A DNA stretch of 64,000 nt from positions 37,295 through 101,294 of the forward strand of contig NZ_JANXUG010000088.1 of the NCBI RefSeq assembly GCF_025352015.1, in the 5' to 3' direction. The notes beneath the pieces were generated by a model, which saw nothing but the letters and a program-made list of their open reading frames with translations, was not told the DNA's origin and ran no database searches. This stretch comes from Flavobacterium sp. (GTDB taxonomy: Bacteria > Bacteroidota > Bacteroidia > Flavobacteriales > Flavobacteriaceae). Every line of letters starts with the position of its first letter. Position 1 is the first letter of the stretch. Position numbers and translations under genes: made by a program. Shown in pieces: positions 39,391 to 49,360 of the stretch.

Positions 39391-41493
39391 TTAATAAAAA
39401 TCAGCTCGATTGTCTTTTATATCAGCATCGTTTTTCAAGGCTGGCAAAACTCTTCCTGAATAATTGGCAACTTGAGGTTTTATTTTATTGACATATTCAT
39501 CATATTTTTTAATTGCAGGCGCTTTGGTAACCACTTTGGTAACTATTACAAATTCTCCTGAATTTCCATCAATTGGTTTTGATAATTGACCTGCTTTTGA
39601 TGAAAATGATAGTCCCACTACTTTTGGTTCAAAACCACCACCAGCAATATTTGGATTTTCGATAGTTAAATCAACAGCATTCATAACCGTTACCTTATTA
39701 GTTGTTGCAATAGCTGCTAGTGACGTCCCTTTCATTTTTGTAGCAATCATCGCGGCTTTCTTTTTGTTTTTCAAAATTGTTTCTACTTGTGGTTTTGCCT
39801 CTTCTACGGTCATTAAACCTTTATCGGCAGTGCTTTTTAATTTTGCGATTACATGACCTACGTTTACAATTTCAAATCGTTTTACATCACCTATTTTGGT
39901 TGCCTTGTCAAATGCCCACTTTACAATTTGTCGTTGATTGCTGATTGATCCAAAACCTTCATCCACCGCTTTCACTCTTACTGATGGGTTGATTGTTAAC
40001 TTCATTTGTTTAACCAATGTAGCAAAATCTTTTTTAACAGCATCCATTTCAAATTTGGTTGCTTCGGTGTATGCTTTATCGTTGGTCGCTTCTGATGGTT
40101 GAATTTTTTGTGCAATAGTTGCCAACTTTACGGCATCTTGCTTGTCTGTTACGTTGATAATATGGTACCCAAATTCGGTTTCCACTAAACCAATTTTTCC
40201 AACGGGATTATTAAAGACAAAATCATTAAACGGTTTTACCATTTGACCTGGAGCAAAATAACCTAAATCTCCACCTTGTTGTGCTGATGAGTCATCAGAA
40301 TTTGTCATGGCCAGCATCATAAACATACCCGGATTTGCTTGTGCTTGCGCCAATAATCCCTCTGCTTTAGCTTTGGCTTGTTCTTTTGTTCTTTTCTCTT
40401 TTTTGGTGGGAACTTTTGTTCCTTCCCAACTAATAAGAATGTGGCTAGCTTTTACTTTGGCACCTGCTTTTCTGCCTAATGATTTTGAAATACAGTAATA
40501 ATTGTTTTTGATGTAAGGTCCATAAACATCACCTACAGGTAAATTAAATAATTGATCCGCACTTTCTTTTGGTAAATCTTGTTTTGCGATATAAGTGGAA
40601 TCAAAAGGAATATCCGAATTAGAATTTACAAATTCAGCATTATTAGTCACCGATTTGAATCCTTGTATTGTATCGTTTTTTGTGGTTTCTTTGTTGTAAC
40701 GAACACTTGGCAGCAACAACGCCTCAATATTTTTCTTTATTTCAGCTTCGTCTTGTGCCGATGGCTTTTCTGAAATCAAAACATAGTCCAACTCGCGAGA
40801 ACCTTCGGATTTGAATTTTTTTTCTTTCGTTTTCATGTATGCCTTGATTTCGTCATCGGTTATTTTTACATCCGTATCTTTAATCGAAGAAAACGGAACC
40901 ATTACGTAATCAAAACTTACTTTATTAGTTTCTGCCTCATATTTGAATTTACCTTCCGTTTGGGTGGTAAACATGGCACCTTTTATGAGTGAATTATAAA
41001 TTTGATATTTGGCATTTATTTCAGCATTTTTCTCTTCTTCTTTTAACATTTGCATTCCTTCTGGCGTAGCTTTGAAATATTCTTTGAACTTATTAAGATC
41101 AAATTTTCCCGCGGCATTCAAAAACATTTTGTTTTGTGCATAGCGTTGGTCTGCTTTCAAAACTTCAAGAATGTGTTTTTCGCCCACTCGAATTCCTAGT
41201 TTTTCAAATTCTTCATTTAGCAAAGCAATACTTACCTCTTGATTCCAAACTTGATTAGAGGCTTGCATCGAGGTCATATTTTGTCCTTGACCTTGACTAT
41301 TTTTTTCGGTATTTGCCACTTTTATTCTAAATTCTTCAAAAGAAACATCTTTTCCATTGATGCTTCCCACATCTTTTGATAAACTCTTAAATCCTTTTGT
41401 AAACAAATCTTGAACTACAAATGCTAATAATGCAAAACCTATTGCTAGTAAAAGCAAACCCGAGCGTTTTCTAATTTTTGATAAAACTGCCAT
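39391..41493 (-). CDS. SurA N-terminal/PpiD-like peptidylprolyl isomerase
   Basis: N-terminal TM; 'ASHILISWEG...GGDLGYFAPGQMVKPFNDFVF' parvulin domain. Confidence 0.92.
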   Translation of the reverse strand: MAVLSKIRKRSGLLLLAIGFALLAFVVQDLFTKGFKSLSKDVGSINGKDVSFEEFRIKVANTEKNSQGQGQNMTSMQASNQVWNQEVSIALLNEEFEKLGIRVGEKHILEVLKADQRYAQNKMFLNAAGKFDLNKFKEYFKATPEGMQMLKEEEKNAEINAKYQIYNSLIKGAMFTTQTEGKFKYEAETNKVSFDYVMVPFSSIKDTDVKITDDEIKAYMKTKEKKFKSEGSRELDYVLISEKPSAQDEAEIKKNIEALLLPSVRYNKETTKNDTIQGFKSVTNNAEFVNSNSDIPFDSTYIAKQDLPKESADQLFNLPVGDVYGPYIKNNYYCISKSLGRKAGAKVKASHILISWEGTKVPTKKEKRTKEQAKAKAEGLLAQAQANPGMFMMLAMTNSDDSSAQQGGDLGYFAPGQMVKPFNDFVFNNPVGKIGLVETEFGYHIINVTDKQDAVKLATIAQKIQPSEATNDKAYTEATKFEMDAVKKDFATLVKQMKLTINPSVRVKAVDEGFGSISNQRQIVKWAFDKATKIGDVKRFEIVNVGHVIAKLKSTADKGLMTVEEAKPQVETILKNKKKAAMIATKMKGTSLAAIATTNKVTVMNAVDLTIENPNIAGGGFEPKVVGLSFSSKAGQLSKPIDGNSGEFVIVTKVVTKAPAIKKYDEYVNKIKPQVANYSGRVLPALKNDADIKDNRADFY

Positions 41494-41601
41494 TTCTATT
41501 CTTGTTAAATTTTAATTTAGTTTGCGAAAATACAATTATATGTGAAATAATAATACTCAACAAGTTATAATTTCATGTAATTTTTGATTTATTGTTCAAA
41601 A

Positions 41602-42861
41602 TTAATCGATTATAGTCATTTTAACTAATTCAATTTTTTTATTCGATGCTTCTTCAATGACAAATTGAAAATTTCCAATACTAATTTGTTCGCCTTTATG
41701 AGGAATTTCTTTGCTGAAATCTACAATAAAACCACCCAATGTTTCATAGGAATCATTTTCTGGAATATTAAGTTTATATTCTTCATTAAGGTATTCAACA
41801 TCTAACCGCGTCGAAAAAAGATAGGTTGATTCATCAATTTTATTTTCTATTAATTTTTCATCAGAGTCGTGTTCGTCTTCTATTTCACCAAAAAGTTCTT
41901 CCACAATGTCTTCTAAAGTAACAATACCCGAAGTTCCGCCATATTCGTCAAGAATTACCGCCACACTTTTTCTCTTTTTAGTCAATAAATTCATGGTGTC
42001 TTTTATCAAAATGGTTTCGGGAACAAATTCTACAGCTATCATTATAGATTTGATACTTCTTGGTTTTTTAAATAATTCGAAGGAATGAACATAACCTACA
42101 ATATCATCCAGCGTATTTATGTAAACAAGTATTTTGGAATAACCAGTTTCTATAAAAAGTGCTCTCAAATCAACCACTGAACTGTACAAATCAACGGCAA
42201 CCAATTCGGTTCTTGGGGTCATAATTTCTCTTGCTTTTACACCCGAGAATTCGAGTGCATTTTGAAAAATTTGAATTTCAGAATCCACAGTTTCATGGTC
42301 TTGCACTGCATTCATTTGTTCAGAAATATAATTGCCAAGTTCTACTTTACTGAAAGAAAGATTAATTTGATCTCCTTGAGTTTTTAAAAATTTGCGCAAA
42401 ACATAATCAGATATCCAAATCATAAAAGTAGATATGTAATAAAAAAGTTTGTAAAAAAAATAAGCGGGTAAGGCAAAAAACTTGATGAAACTATTGGCGT
42501 AAATCTGAAAAAACACTTTTGGTAAAAACTCTGAAGTCATCAAGACTATTAAAGTTGATATAGTTGTTTGCAATAATAAATTAGTCAAATCAGAGAATTT
42601 AAAGCCAAATGTGACAAACCAATGCATGAGCAAATCGCCCATAAAAAACCCATAAACCACCATAGAAACATTGTTGCCAACAAGCATGGTGGCAATAAAT
42701 TTTGACGGTTTTTGAGTAAGTTTGGTTAAGATTTTTGAAATAAAATCGTCTTGCTTTTTTTCGATTTCAAGGTAAATTTTGTTGGAGGAAACAAAGGCTA
42801 TTTCCATTCCAGAAAAAAAAGCGGAAAGTATCAAGCATAGGATGATTATTCCGATTTGCAT
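41602..42861 (-). CDS. hemolysin/CNNM-CorC family protein
   Basis: DUF21 TMs, 'REIMTPRTELVAVD' CBS pair, CorC_HlyC domain. Confidence 0.93.
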   Translation of the reverse strand: MQIGIIILCLILSAFFSGMEIAFVSSNKIYLEIEKKQDDFISKILTKLTQKPSKFIATMLVGNNVSMVVYGFFMGDLLMHWFVTFGFKFSDLTNLLLQTTISTLIVLMTSEFLPKVFFQIYANSFIKFFALPAYFFYKLFYYISTFMIWISDYVLRKFLKTQGDQINLSFSKVELGNYISEQMNAVQDHETVDSEIQIFQNALEFSGVKAREIMTPRTELVAVDLYSSVVDLRALFIETGYSKILVYINTLDDIVGYVHSFELFKKPRSIKSIMIAVEFVPETILIKDTMNLLTKKRKSVAVILDEYGGTSGIVTLEDIVEELFGEIEDEHDSDEKLIENKIDESTYLFSTRLDVEYLNEEYKLNIPENDSYETLGGFIVDFSKEIPHKGEQISIGNFQFVIEEASNKKIELVKMTIID

Positions 42862-42864
42862 AGC

Positions 42865-43056
42865 TTATGTTTTTTTATTTTGGTCGTCAAATTTTTTAGC
42901 AAAATTTCTTCTAAAAAAAAACAAAAAAATACAAACAGCCGCAAATAATCCGCTGATAGTATAGCTTTGATGTGACTGCCATTTTACAAATGCATCAAGA
43001 GCAAAAAGAATTCCTGCAAGTAAATAAGCGTATTGCGTAAATCTTAAATAGTTCAT
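42865..43056 (-). CDS. small membrane protein, unknown
   Basis: 63 aa, two TMs, overlapping stop/start with lptC ORF. Confidence 0.6.
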   Translation of the reverse strand: MNYLRFTQYAYLLAGILFALDAFVKWQSHQSYTISGLFAAVCIFLFFFRRNFAKKFDDQNKKT

Positions 43057-43613
43057 AATTTTTTTTCTGATTGGATTTCTCCTGATATTTTTTTGGAATT
43101 TACTTTTTTGAAATCTTTACTGAAATCAATTCCTTCGCCATAAGAAACTCCTTTGGGAGAATTGAATTTAAACTTTTTTTCGGTAAAAAACCATTCGTTT
43201 TTTTGGTCGTAAAACAATTGTTCTGTTTCAAGCACATTGCCACTTTGATTGGATATTTTTACATTTTCTTGCAAATCAATGATGTTTGTGGTTTTGTGTG
43301 TAATTGCATATTTTGCATCAATGTAGGTTTCCTTACCATTTTTATCAAACAAAGTTAGATGTATTCCTTTTGGAAATTCGGTAAAAGGATATTCAACTGT
43401 TGCATAATCAAGCATTTTGGGGCTTATCAAATTGGCTGTAATCCTACCCGAATCGGTATATTTTAAATTTATAAAATCGGCATCACCGCTTGGAGAAAAC
43501 TCGGCAAATCCCATTTTTTGAACATCGCGAAAGTTGCTCTCGCAAGCCATTATCGTGAAGCAAAAAAGAATTGCCATTAGAAAAGGAACACTATTTCTAA
43601 TAAATTGCTTCAT
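43053..43613 (-). CDS. lptC: LPS export ABC transporter periplasmic protein LptC
   Basis: Signal/TM, LptC-like 'LENVKISNQSGNVLETEQLFYDQKNEWFFTEKKF'; start at MKQFIRNS favoured. Confidence 0.85.
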   Translation of the reverse strand: MKQFIRNSVPFLMAILFCFTIMACESNFRDVQKMGFAEFSPSGDADFINLKYTDSGRITANLISPKMLDYATVEYPFTEFPKGIHLTLFDKNGKETYIDAKYAITHKTTNIIDLQENVKISNQSGNVLETEQLFYDQKNEWFFTEKKFKFNSPKGVSYGEGIDFSKDFKKVNSKKISGEIQSEKKL

Positions 43614-44887
43614 TATTTGGAGGGAAAAGTAATAGTTTCGTTTATCCAAAATCCAATTGTGAATGATTTTCCAGTCATTTTAGCAGCTGTAATATCGACC
43701 TGATTAAGGGCTTTTTTAAGAAAGTCATTATTCATTTTGTCTGAAGTTGGCTTTAACCGTGTTTCAACATCTCCCGCTTTTTTAACGGTTTCAGCGGCTA
43801 AATAATATATTGCTTTCTTTTCAAAATTTGTCCTTCCACATTCATCTGCACTGTTCGAATAAAGTTGAGCCAAAAATAGATAGGCTTTCCCCATTTGTGG
43901 GTCGAGCGTCAATGCTTTGTTTAAATATTCTTTAGATTTTGGCGAATCATTTGATAGTAAGCTGGTTGCAATAAGATAATAGATTTTAGCTTTCTCGACT
44001 GGATTGCTTTGTAATTCTGCTGATTCATTGTAGAATTTTATAGCTTCGGGGAATTTTTTTTGTTGCAGATTTGACAACGCTATAAAGTTGGCAGATTTTG
44101 TTGTTGCTTTTATCGAATACAATTTTTCGGCAATGGTATTAAAAATGGGCTTGGTACTACATCTTTCGGATAAATTAATTAATGCTGTGGTGAGCCAATC
44201 GCTATTCTCCTGATTGCTTGGATAATTTTTGTCATAAAAATTAGTTAGGTTTTCACAAGTTGCTACATCTTTCGTCAAAGCGTTTATTGCGTTTAATGCC
44301 GTTCTATACTCATTAGCTTTAGTCAGATTGGAAACTTGTAATTGATTGAGCATTGAACTAACTAGCGTGAATTTTTCTAATAGTACGTTTGAGGTAATCG
44401 CATTGTCTCCACTCTTGAATTTTTCGCATAAAAGACTAAAGTAAATGTAGATTGCATTAGCGTCGGTGATACTTTTAGAAGCTGTTGCAAAACCGTTATC
44501 AAGCAAACTGAAAATTTCTTCTTTAGCTTCAATTTTATTATTAACCAAAACCATTGCCTTGTCGGCTTGAAAACTTGGTGTGGTAAGGGGGAAGTTTTTG
44601 TTGTATTGATTGTACAATTTTAGAACATCACGAACTAATTTTTCTTTAGCTTCTGCTGTTGTTGCATTGTCAATTTTATATTGAAGGATTTGAATACCTA
44701 CGGTGTAAATAGACTCACTTTGATTTGGACAATTTTTTTGAACTTCGTTCCAAATTTCAAACGATTCAGCTATTTTTCTTTCTTTAAAAAGCGTTTGATA
44801 CGCTATTATTTTTGAAGAACAATCAAACTTCTGAGCATTTGCATTTGCAATAAATAAAATACCAGCGATAAAAATAATTGCTCTCAT
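43613..44887 (-). CDS. TPR-containing secreted/periplasmic protein
   Basis: Signal peptide, 'YLNKALTLDPQMGKAYLFLAQLY'. Confidence 0.75.
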   Translation of the reverse strand: MRAIIFIAGILFIANANAQKFDCSSKIIAYQTLFKERKIAESFEIWNEVQKNCPNQSESIYTVGIQILQYKIDNATTAEAKEKLVRDVLKLYNQYNKNFPLTTPSFQADKAMVLVNNKIEAKEEIFSLLDNGFATASKSITDANAIYIYFSLLCEKFKSGDNAITSNVLLEKFTLVSSMLNQLQVSNLTKANEYRTALNAINALTKDVATCENLTNFYDKNYPSNQENSDWLTTALINLSERCSTKPIFNTIAEKLYSIKATTKSANFIALSNLQQKKFPEAIKFYNESAELQSNPVEKAKIYYLIATSLLSNDSPKSKEYLNKALTLDPQMGKAYLFLAQLYSNSADECGRTNFEKKAIYYLAAETVKKAGDVETRLKPTSDKMNNDFLKKALNQVDITAAKMTGKSFTIGFWINETITFPSK

Positions 44888-44899
44888 AACTAAAAATTT

Positions 44900-46150
44900 T
44901 TAGTCAAATTTACGTTTTATAAACCAACGTTCACTTAAAGACAAACCAATACTTAAATTAACATAATTCTCTTCAACCAAGTTACTATATACTGTGCCTC
45001 TTTTTCCCATTTCGAGCCCAATATTTATGTTAGAAAAAGTTCCACCAAGAGGTAATCCAAGTCCCAGATTTGCTGCAAAATCTGTAATTGATTTATTTTG
45101 GATTACCAAACCAGTATTTTCGTAACGAATACCGCCTCGATACACTATTTTTTTAACATAATTAGAGTACGAATTATAGTTGGGTATATAAAAACCACCC
45201 ACACTATAACGGATAGAATTTTCGAAAGTAGAACCGTTAATATCAGTAAAACGATTTGAAATCACACTGTTGTTTATAAAGGTGATTTCACCACCTAGTA
45301 ACCATTTTTTTACTTCCCCAAACCCGGAACCTAATGATAGTTTAGCAGGAAGTTTGATAGAAGTATCTTGAACAGGTATTTTGTCTTGTTCTATAACACT
45401 GACTGCTCCTGACGATAAAAACTGTATAATTTCAATAGTACGAGAATTACCCAATGTTATTTTAGCTTCTGGAGTATAAGATAAACTGCTAAAAAACGAA
45501 TATTTACTTTTCACCTTTGTTTGATAAGTCAACCCTAAATCTAGGTTTACACCACGAACATCTGAAGCATTGTTTTCTCGTGTACCATATTGAAGACCAT
45601 CTTGAAAACGAAGATTTGTAGTTTTGATGGTTCCAAAATTATATTGTAAATCGGCACCAATATTTAGCTTTTTCGTCAGTTTATAACCAATTCCTAAAAA
45701 AACTTTATTCACGCCTCCAATACCCGTGTATCTTGAAAAAATTGGCGTGGTATCACTAGATAATTTTTGAAGTTTGTATCCTACGGATGAGTAAGGGATT
45801 AGTCCAAAACCTACTCCAAACTTTCCAACAGGAATTCCAACCGCAAGATAATCCAACGATGTTCTTTTGGCTTTAGCCTCATCTAATTCGCTTTTAGATT
45901 TTGTAGTGGCATAGGTAGTCCCAATTGCAAAACTTGTTAATTTGAGACTTGCCAAATGCGCAGGGTTTTGAAGATTCATGTGAATACTATCAGGAAAAAC
46001 CGAAATTCCACCCATTGATCTATTTTCAACGGTTCCTTTAAATTTTACCTCACCAATTCCGTAAAAAGAATAAGGCGATGAAGTTCCTTCTTGAGCTGCC
46101 AGTACTAATGAAAAAAGTAAACAAACGCTTACTATAACTTTTTGAATCAT
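44900..46150 (-). CDS. outer membrane beta-barrel protein
   Basis: Signal peptide, 'SSPYSFYGIGEVKFKGTVENRSMGG', alternating beta-strands. Confidence 0.75.
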   Translation of the reverse strand: MIQKVIVSVCLLFSLVLAAQEGTSSPYSFYGIGEVKFKGTVENRSMGGISVFPDSIHMNLQNPAHLASLKLTSFAIGTTYATTKSKSELDEAKAKRTSLDYLAVGIPVGKFGVGFGLIPYSSVGYKLQKLSSDTTPIFSRYTGIGGVNKVFLGIGYKLTKKLNIGADLQYNFGTIKTTNLRFQDGLQYGTRENNASDVRGVNLDLGLTYQTKVKSKYSFFSSLSYTPEAKITLGNSRTIEIIQFLSSGAVSVIEQDKIPVQDTSIKLPAKLSLGSGFGEVKKWLLGGEITFINNSVISNRFTDINGSTFENSIRYSVGGFYIPNYNSYSNYVKKIVYRGGIRYENTGLVIQNKSITDFAANLGLGLPLGGTFSNINIGLEMGKRGTVYSNLVEENYVNLSIGLSLSERWFIKRKFD

Positions 46151-46875
46151 TTTTTATTGTATTGAAATGTTTGATTCAAACTTTCGAGCATAAAATTTGA
46201 ATTGGCAAATATGGTATTTTTTAATTGCATAGCCAAAAAATAGGCATCGCCGCCCGTTAAAATTATGATAAATTTAGCGTATTGAATTTTATAATGTTCA
46301 ATAAATCCATCTATTTCCAGCAAAACACCGTTAATTATACCCGAATGTATTGATTCATCAGTAGAATTTCCAATATAATTTATGGGATGTTTTTTTTGTA
46401 ACAAAGGTAATTTTGCTGTTTGCTGATGCACTGATTCATAACGTAAACGAATGCCTGGAGAAATAGCACCGCCAAGATAATTGTCTAGATTATCTACAAA
46501 ATCATAAGTGATGCATGTACCAGCGTCTATAACCAATCGGTTTTGAGCAGGGAATTGCATTACGGCACCTGCTGCCAATACCATTCTGTCTATGCCTAGC
46601 GTTGTTGGAGAACTATATAAATTGGTAAAAGGAAATTTACTCTGGTGAGTAATATAATGTACTTCGACACGATTTTCAAGTGATAAAAAAAATTTATTTT
46701 CTATATTTCCAACAGAGCAAATGACCAACTTTTTTATTTTTGGATAGTGATTCAGAATATAATGAAGCTTATTTTCAAGCTCTTTATTCTCAAAAATAAA
46801 TAACTCAACAACTGTATTTTGTTCGAAGACAGCGGTTTTAATTTTTGTGTTTCCAACATCAATGGTTAAGAGCAT
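46147..46875 (-). CDS. coaX: type III pantothenate kinase
   Basis: 'MLLTIDVGNTKIK', 'LGIDRMVLAAGA', 'DAGTCITYDFVD'; start moved from 46947. Confidence 0.94.
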   Translation of the reverse strand: MLLTIDVGNTKIKTAVFEQNTVVELFIFENKELENKLHYILNHYPKIKKLVICSVGNIENKFFLSLENRVEVHYITHQSKFPFTNLYSSPTTLGIDRMVLAAGAVMQFPAQNRLVIDAGTCITYDFVDNLDNYLGGAISPGIRLRYESVHQQTAKLPLLQKKHPINYIGNSTDESIHSGIINGVLLEIDGFIEHYKIQYAKFIIILTGGDAYFLAMQLKNTIFANSNFMLESLNQTFQYNKK

Positions 46876-46927
46876 AATGCTATTTTTGGTGCACAAAGTT
46901 ACGAATAGTTTTTTTTTAGTATTTGTT

Positions 46928-46957
46928 TTGGATAAATTAAAAATCATCCTATATTTG
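46928..46957 (+). promoter_or_regulatory. tRNA-Phe promoter TTG-N19-TATATTTG
   Basis: TTG 46928-46930, TATATTTG 46950-46957. Confidence 0.7.
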
Positions 46958-46973
46958 CACCCGCATTAAGCGA

Positions 46974-47046
46974 GGTACCTTAGCTCAGTTGGTAGAGCAA
47001 TGGACTGAAAATCCATGTGTCCCTGGTTCGATTCCTGGAGGTACCA
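46974..47046 (+). tRNA. tRNA-Phe (anticodon GAA)
   Basis: GGTACCTTAGCTCAGTTGGTAGAGCAATGGACTGAAAATCCATGTGTCCCTGGTTCGATTCCTGGAGGTACCA; cloverleaf. Confidence 0.98.
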
Positions 47047-47168
47047 CAACACAACCCATTACTGAAAAGTTAGTGGGTTTTTTATTGTAAACTGTTTTTA
47101 ATATAAAAAACTGCTGTTATCTCTAAAATTTTCACTAAAATTGACAGTTTTTATAATTAACTATAGCA

Positions 47169-49337
47169 ATGAAATCAAAACAACTCGTCGTTCTATTCCT
47201 ATTATCGTGCTTTTGCCTTGTAGCACAACAAAAATTATCGGTAGAAGAAATTTATTCCGGAGCTTTTAGATCCGAAACCATGGAGGAACTTATAGCAATG
47301 AAAAACACCAACCAATACACTGTGCTCAATTTTGACAGAAGCACACGAAGTATGCAAATTGACCTTTACGATTTTGCTACACTAAAAAAAATTAACACAA
47401 TCATTGATACTAAAAATTTCCCATTATTGGTAAATGGCATTGACAGTTTTGTTTTCAGCAAAGATGAAAAGCAATTGTTATTAGCCAATACTACCAATCA
47501 AATATACCGTCATTCTTTCACGGCTAATTATTTTTTGTATGATATTCAAATCAAAAAACTGACTAAAATTTTAGAGCAAGTACAAGAACCAACTTTTTCT
47601 CCAGATGGTTTAAAAATAGGTTTTGTTAAAGAAAACAATCTTTTTATATATGACATTGCATCTCAAAAAACTACTCAAGTTACCACCGATGGCAATAAGA
47701 ACAGCATTATTAATGGCATTACAGATTGGGTTTACGAAGAAGAATTTGCTTATGTGAGAGCTTTTGATTGGAGTGCCGATAGCAAAAGACTAGCCTATAT
47801 TCGTTTTGATGAAAGCCAAGTGCCCGAGTTTTCGATGAGTATTTTTCAAAAAGAATTATATCCAAAAATAGAAACTTTCAAATATCCAAAAGCTGGCGAA
47901 AAGAATTCGGAAGTGGCTTTGTTTATTTATGATGTGGCTGCTGGCAGTTCCAAAACAGTAAATTTAGGCAATTACAAAGATTTCTATATTGCTCGAATGA
48001 AATGGACAAAAGATGCGAATGTGCTTTGCGCTCAAATACTTAACCGCCATCAAGATACTTTAGATTTGCTTTTTATAGATGGTACTACGGCAGCTTCAAA
48101 AGTGGTTTTGAACGAAAAAGATACTGCTTATGTTGATGTTACCGATAATCTAACATTCTTAAACGACAACAGTTTTATTTGGACTTCCGAAAAAGATGGT
48201 TTTAATCATATTTATTTGTACGACAAAACAGGTAAGTTAAAAAATCAAATCACAAAAGGCAACTGGGAAGTCACTGCCTATTATGGATTGGACGAAAAAA
48301 CAAAAACAGTTTTCTATCAATCGGTAGAAAATGGTTCAACAGTTAGAGATGTTTATAAAATAGGTTTAGACGGAAAAAATAAAGTGAAATTATCTGAAAA
48401 AGAAGGAACCAATGCAGCTACGTTCAGTCCAAATTTTCAATTTTTTATCAATACGTTTTCTAATGTAAATACGCCCACCTTATACACATTAAATTCGGCT
48501 TCTAATGGCAAGGTAATTCAGCCGATATTGAATAATAATGCGCTTGCAGAAAAACTAAAAAAATACAACCTTCCTACCAAAGAGTTCTTTGAATTGACCA
48601 CCGAAAAAGGTAACAAATTAAACGCTTGGATGATTAAACCCAAAGACTTTGACGCCACAAAAAAATATCCGGTTTTCATGAATCAATACTCTGGTCCTGG
48701 TTCGCAGCAAGTAGCGAATGATGGATTAGACATTAATGATTATTGGTTTATGCTATTGTCACAACAAGGTTACATCATTGTTTGTGTGGACGGGAGGGGA
48801 ACCGGTTTTAAAGGAGCTGCTTTCAAAAAAGTTACCCAAAAACAACTCGGAAAATTAGAAGTAGAAGATCAAATTGATGCTGCAAAAGACATAGGTAAGT
48901 ATTCGTATGTAGATAAATCAAGAATAGGTATATTTGGTTGGTCTTACGGTGGTTTTATGTCGAGTAATTGCATTATGAAAGGTGCCGATATTTTCAAAAT
49001 GGCGATTGCAGTTGCTCCCGTTACCAATTGGCGTTTTTATGACACCATTTACACTGAGCGTTATTTGCAAACGCCTCAAGAAAATGCAAGTGGTTATGAT
49101 GACAATTCGCCTATCAATTTTGTATCAAAACTAAAAGGAAATTTCCTTTTAATCCATGGAAGTGCTGATGATAACGTGCATTTACAAAATTCAATGCAAA
49201 TGATTGAAGCCTTGGTACAAGCCAACAAACAGTTTGATTGGGCTATTTATCCTGATAAAAATCACGGGATATACGGCGGTAAAACCAGAATACAATTGTT
49301 CAATAAAATGACAAATTTTATTAAAGAGAAACTATAA
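47169..49337 (+). CDS. S9 family peptidase (dipeptidyl peptidase IV)
   Basis: DPPIV N-terminal propeller; 'GWSYGGFMS', 'HGSADDNVH', 'DKNHGIYGG'. Confidence 0.95.
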   Translation: MKSKQLVVLFLLSCFCLVAQQKLSVEEIYSGAFRSETMEELIAMKNTNQYTVLNFDRSTRSMQIDLYDFATLKKINTIIDTKNFPLLVNGIDSFVFSKDEKQLLLANTTNQIYRHSFTANYFLYDIQIKKLTKILEQVQEPTFSPDGLKIGFVKENNLFIYDIASQKTTQVTTDGNKNSIINGITDWVYEEEFAYVRAFDWSADSKRLAYIRFDESQVPEFSMSIFQKELYPKIETFKYPKAGEKNSEVALFIYDVAAGSSKTVNLGNYKDFYIARMKWTKDANVLCAQILNRHQDTLDLLFIDGTTAASKVVLNEKDTAYVDVTDNLTFLNDNSFIWTSEKDGFNHIYLYDKTGKLKNQITKGNWEVTAYYGLDEKTKTVFYQSVENGSTVRDVYKIGLDGKNKVKLSEKEGTNAATFSPNFQFFINTFSNVNTPTLYTLNSASNGKVIQPILNNNALAEKLKKYNLPTKEFFELTTEKGNKLNAWMIKPKDFDATKKYPVFMNQYSGPGSQQVANDGLDINDYWFMLLSQQGYIIVCVDGRGTGFKGAAFKKVTQKQLGKLEVEDQIDAAKDIGKYSYVDKSRIGIFGWSYGGFMSSNCIMKGADIFKMAIAVAPVTNWRFYDTIYTERYLQTPQENASGYDDNSPINFVSKLKGNFLLIHGSADDNVHLQNSMQMIEALVQANKQFDWAIYPDKNHGIYGGKTRIQLFNKMTNFIKEKL

Positions 49338-49360
49338 TAAACCAAACTAAAACAATAATT

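Noticed and set aside
46876-46947. N-terminal extension of coaX ORF
   Set aside because: CoaX starts with MLLTIDVGNTKIK; the upstream 24 residues overlap the tRNA-Phe promoter region.
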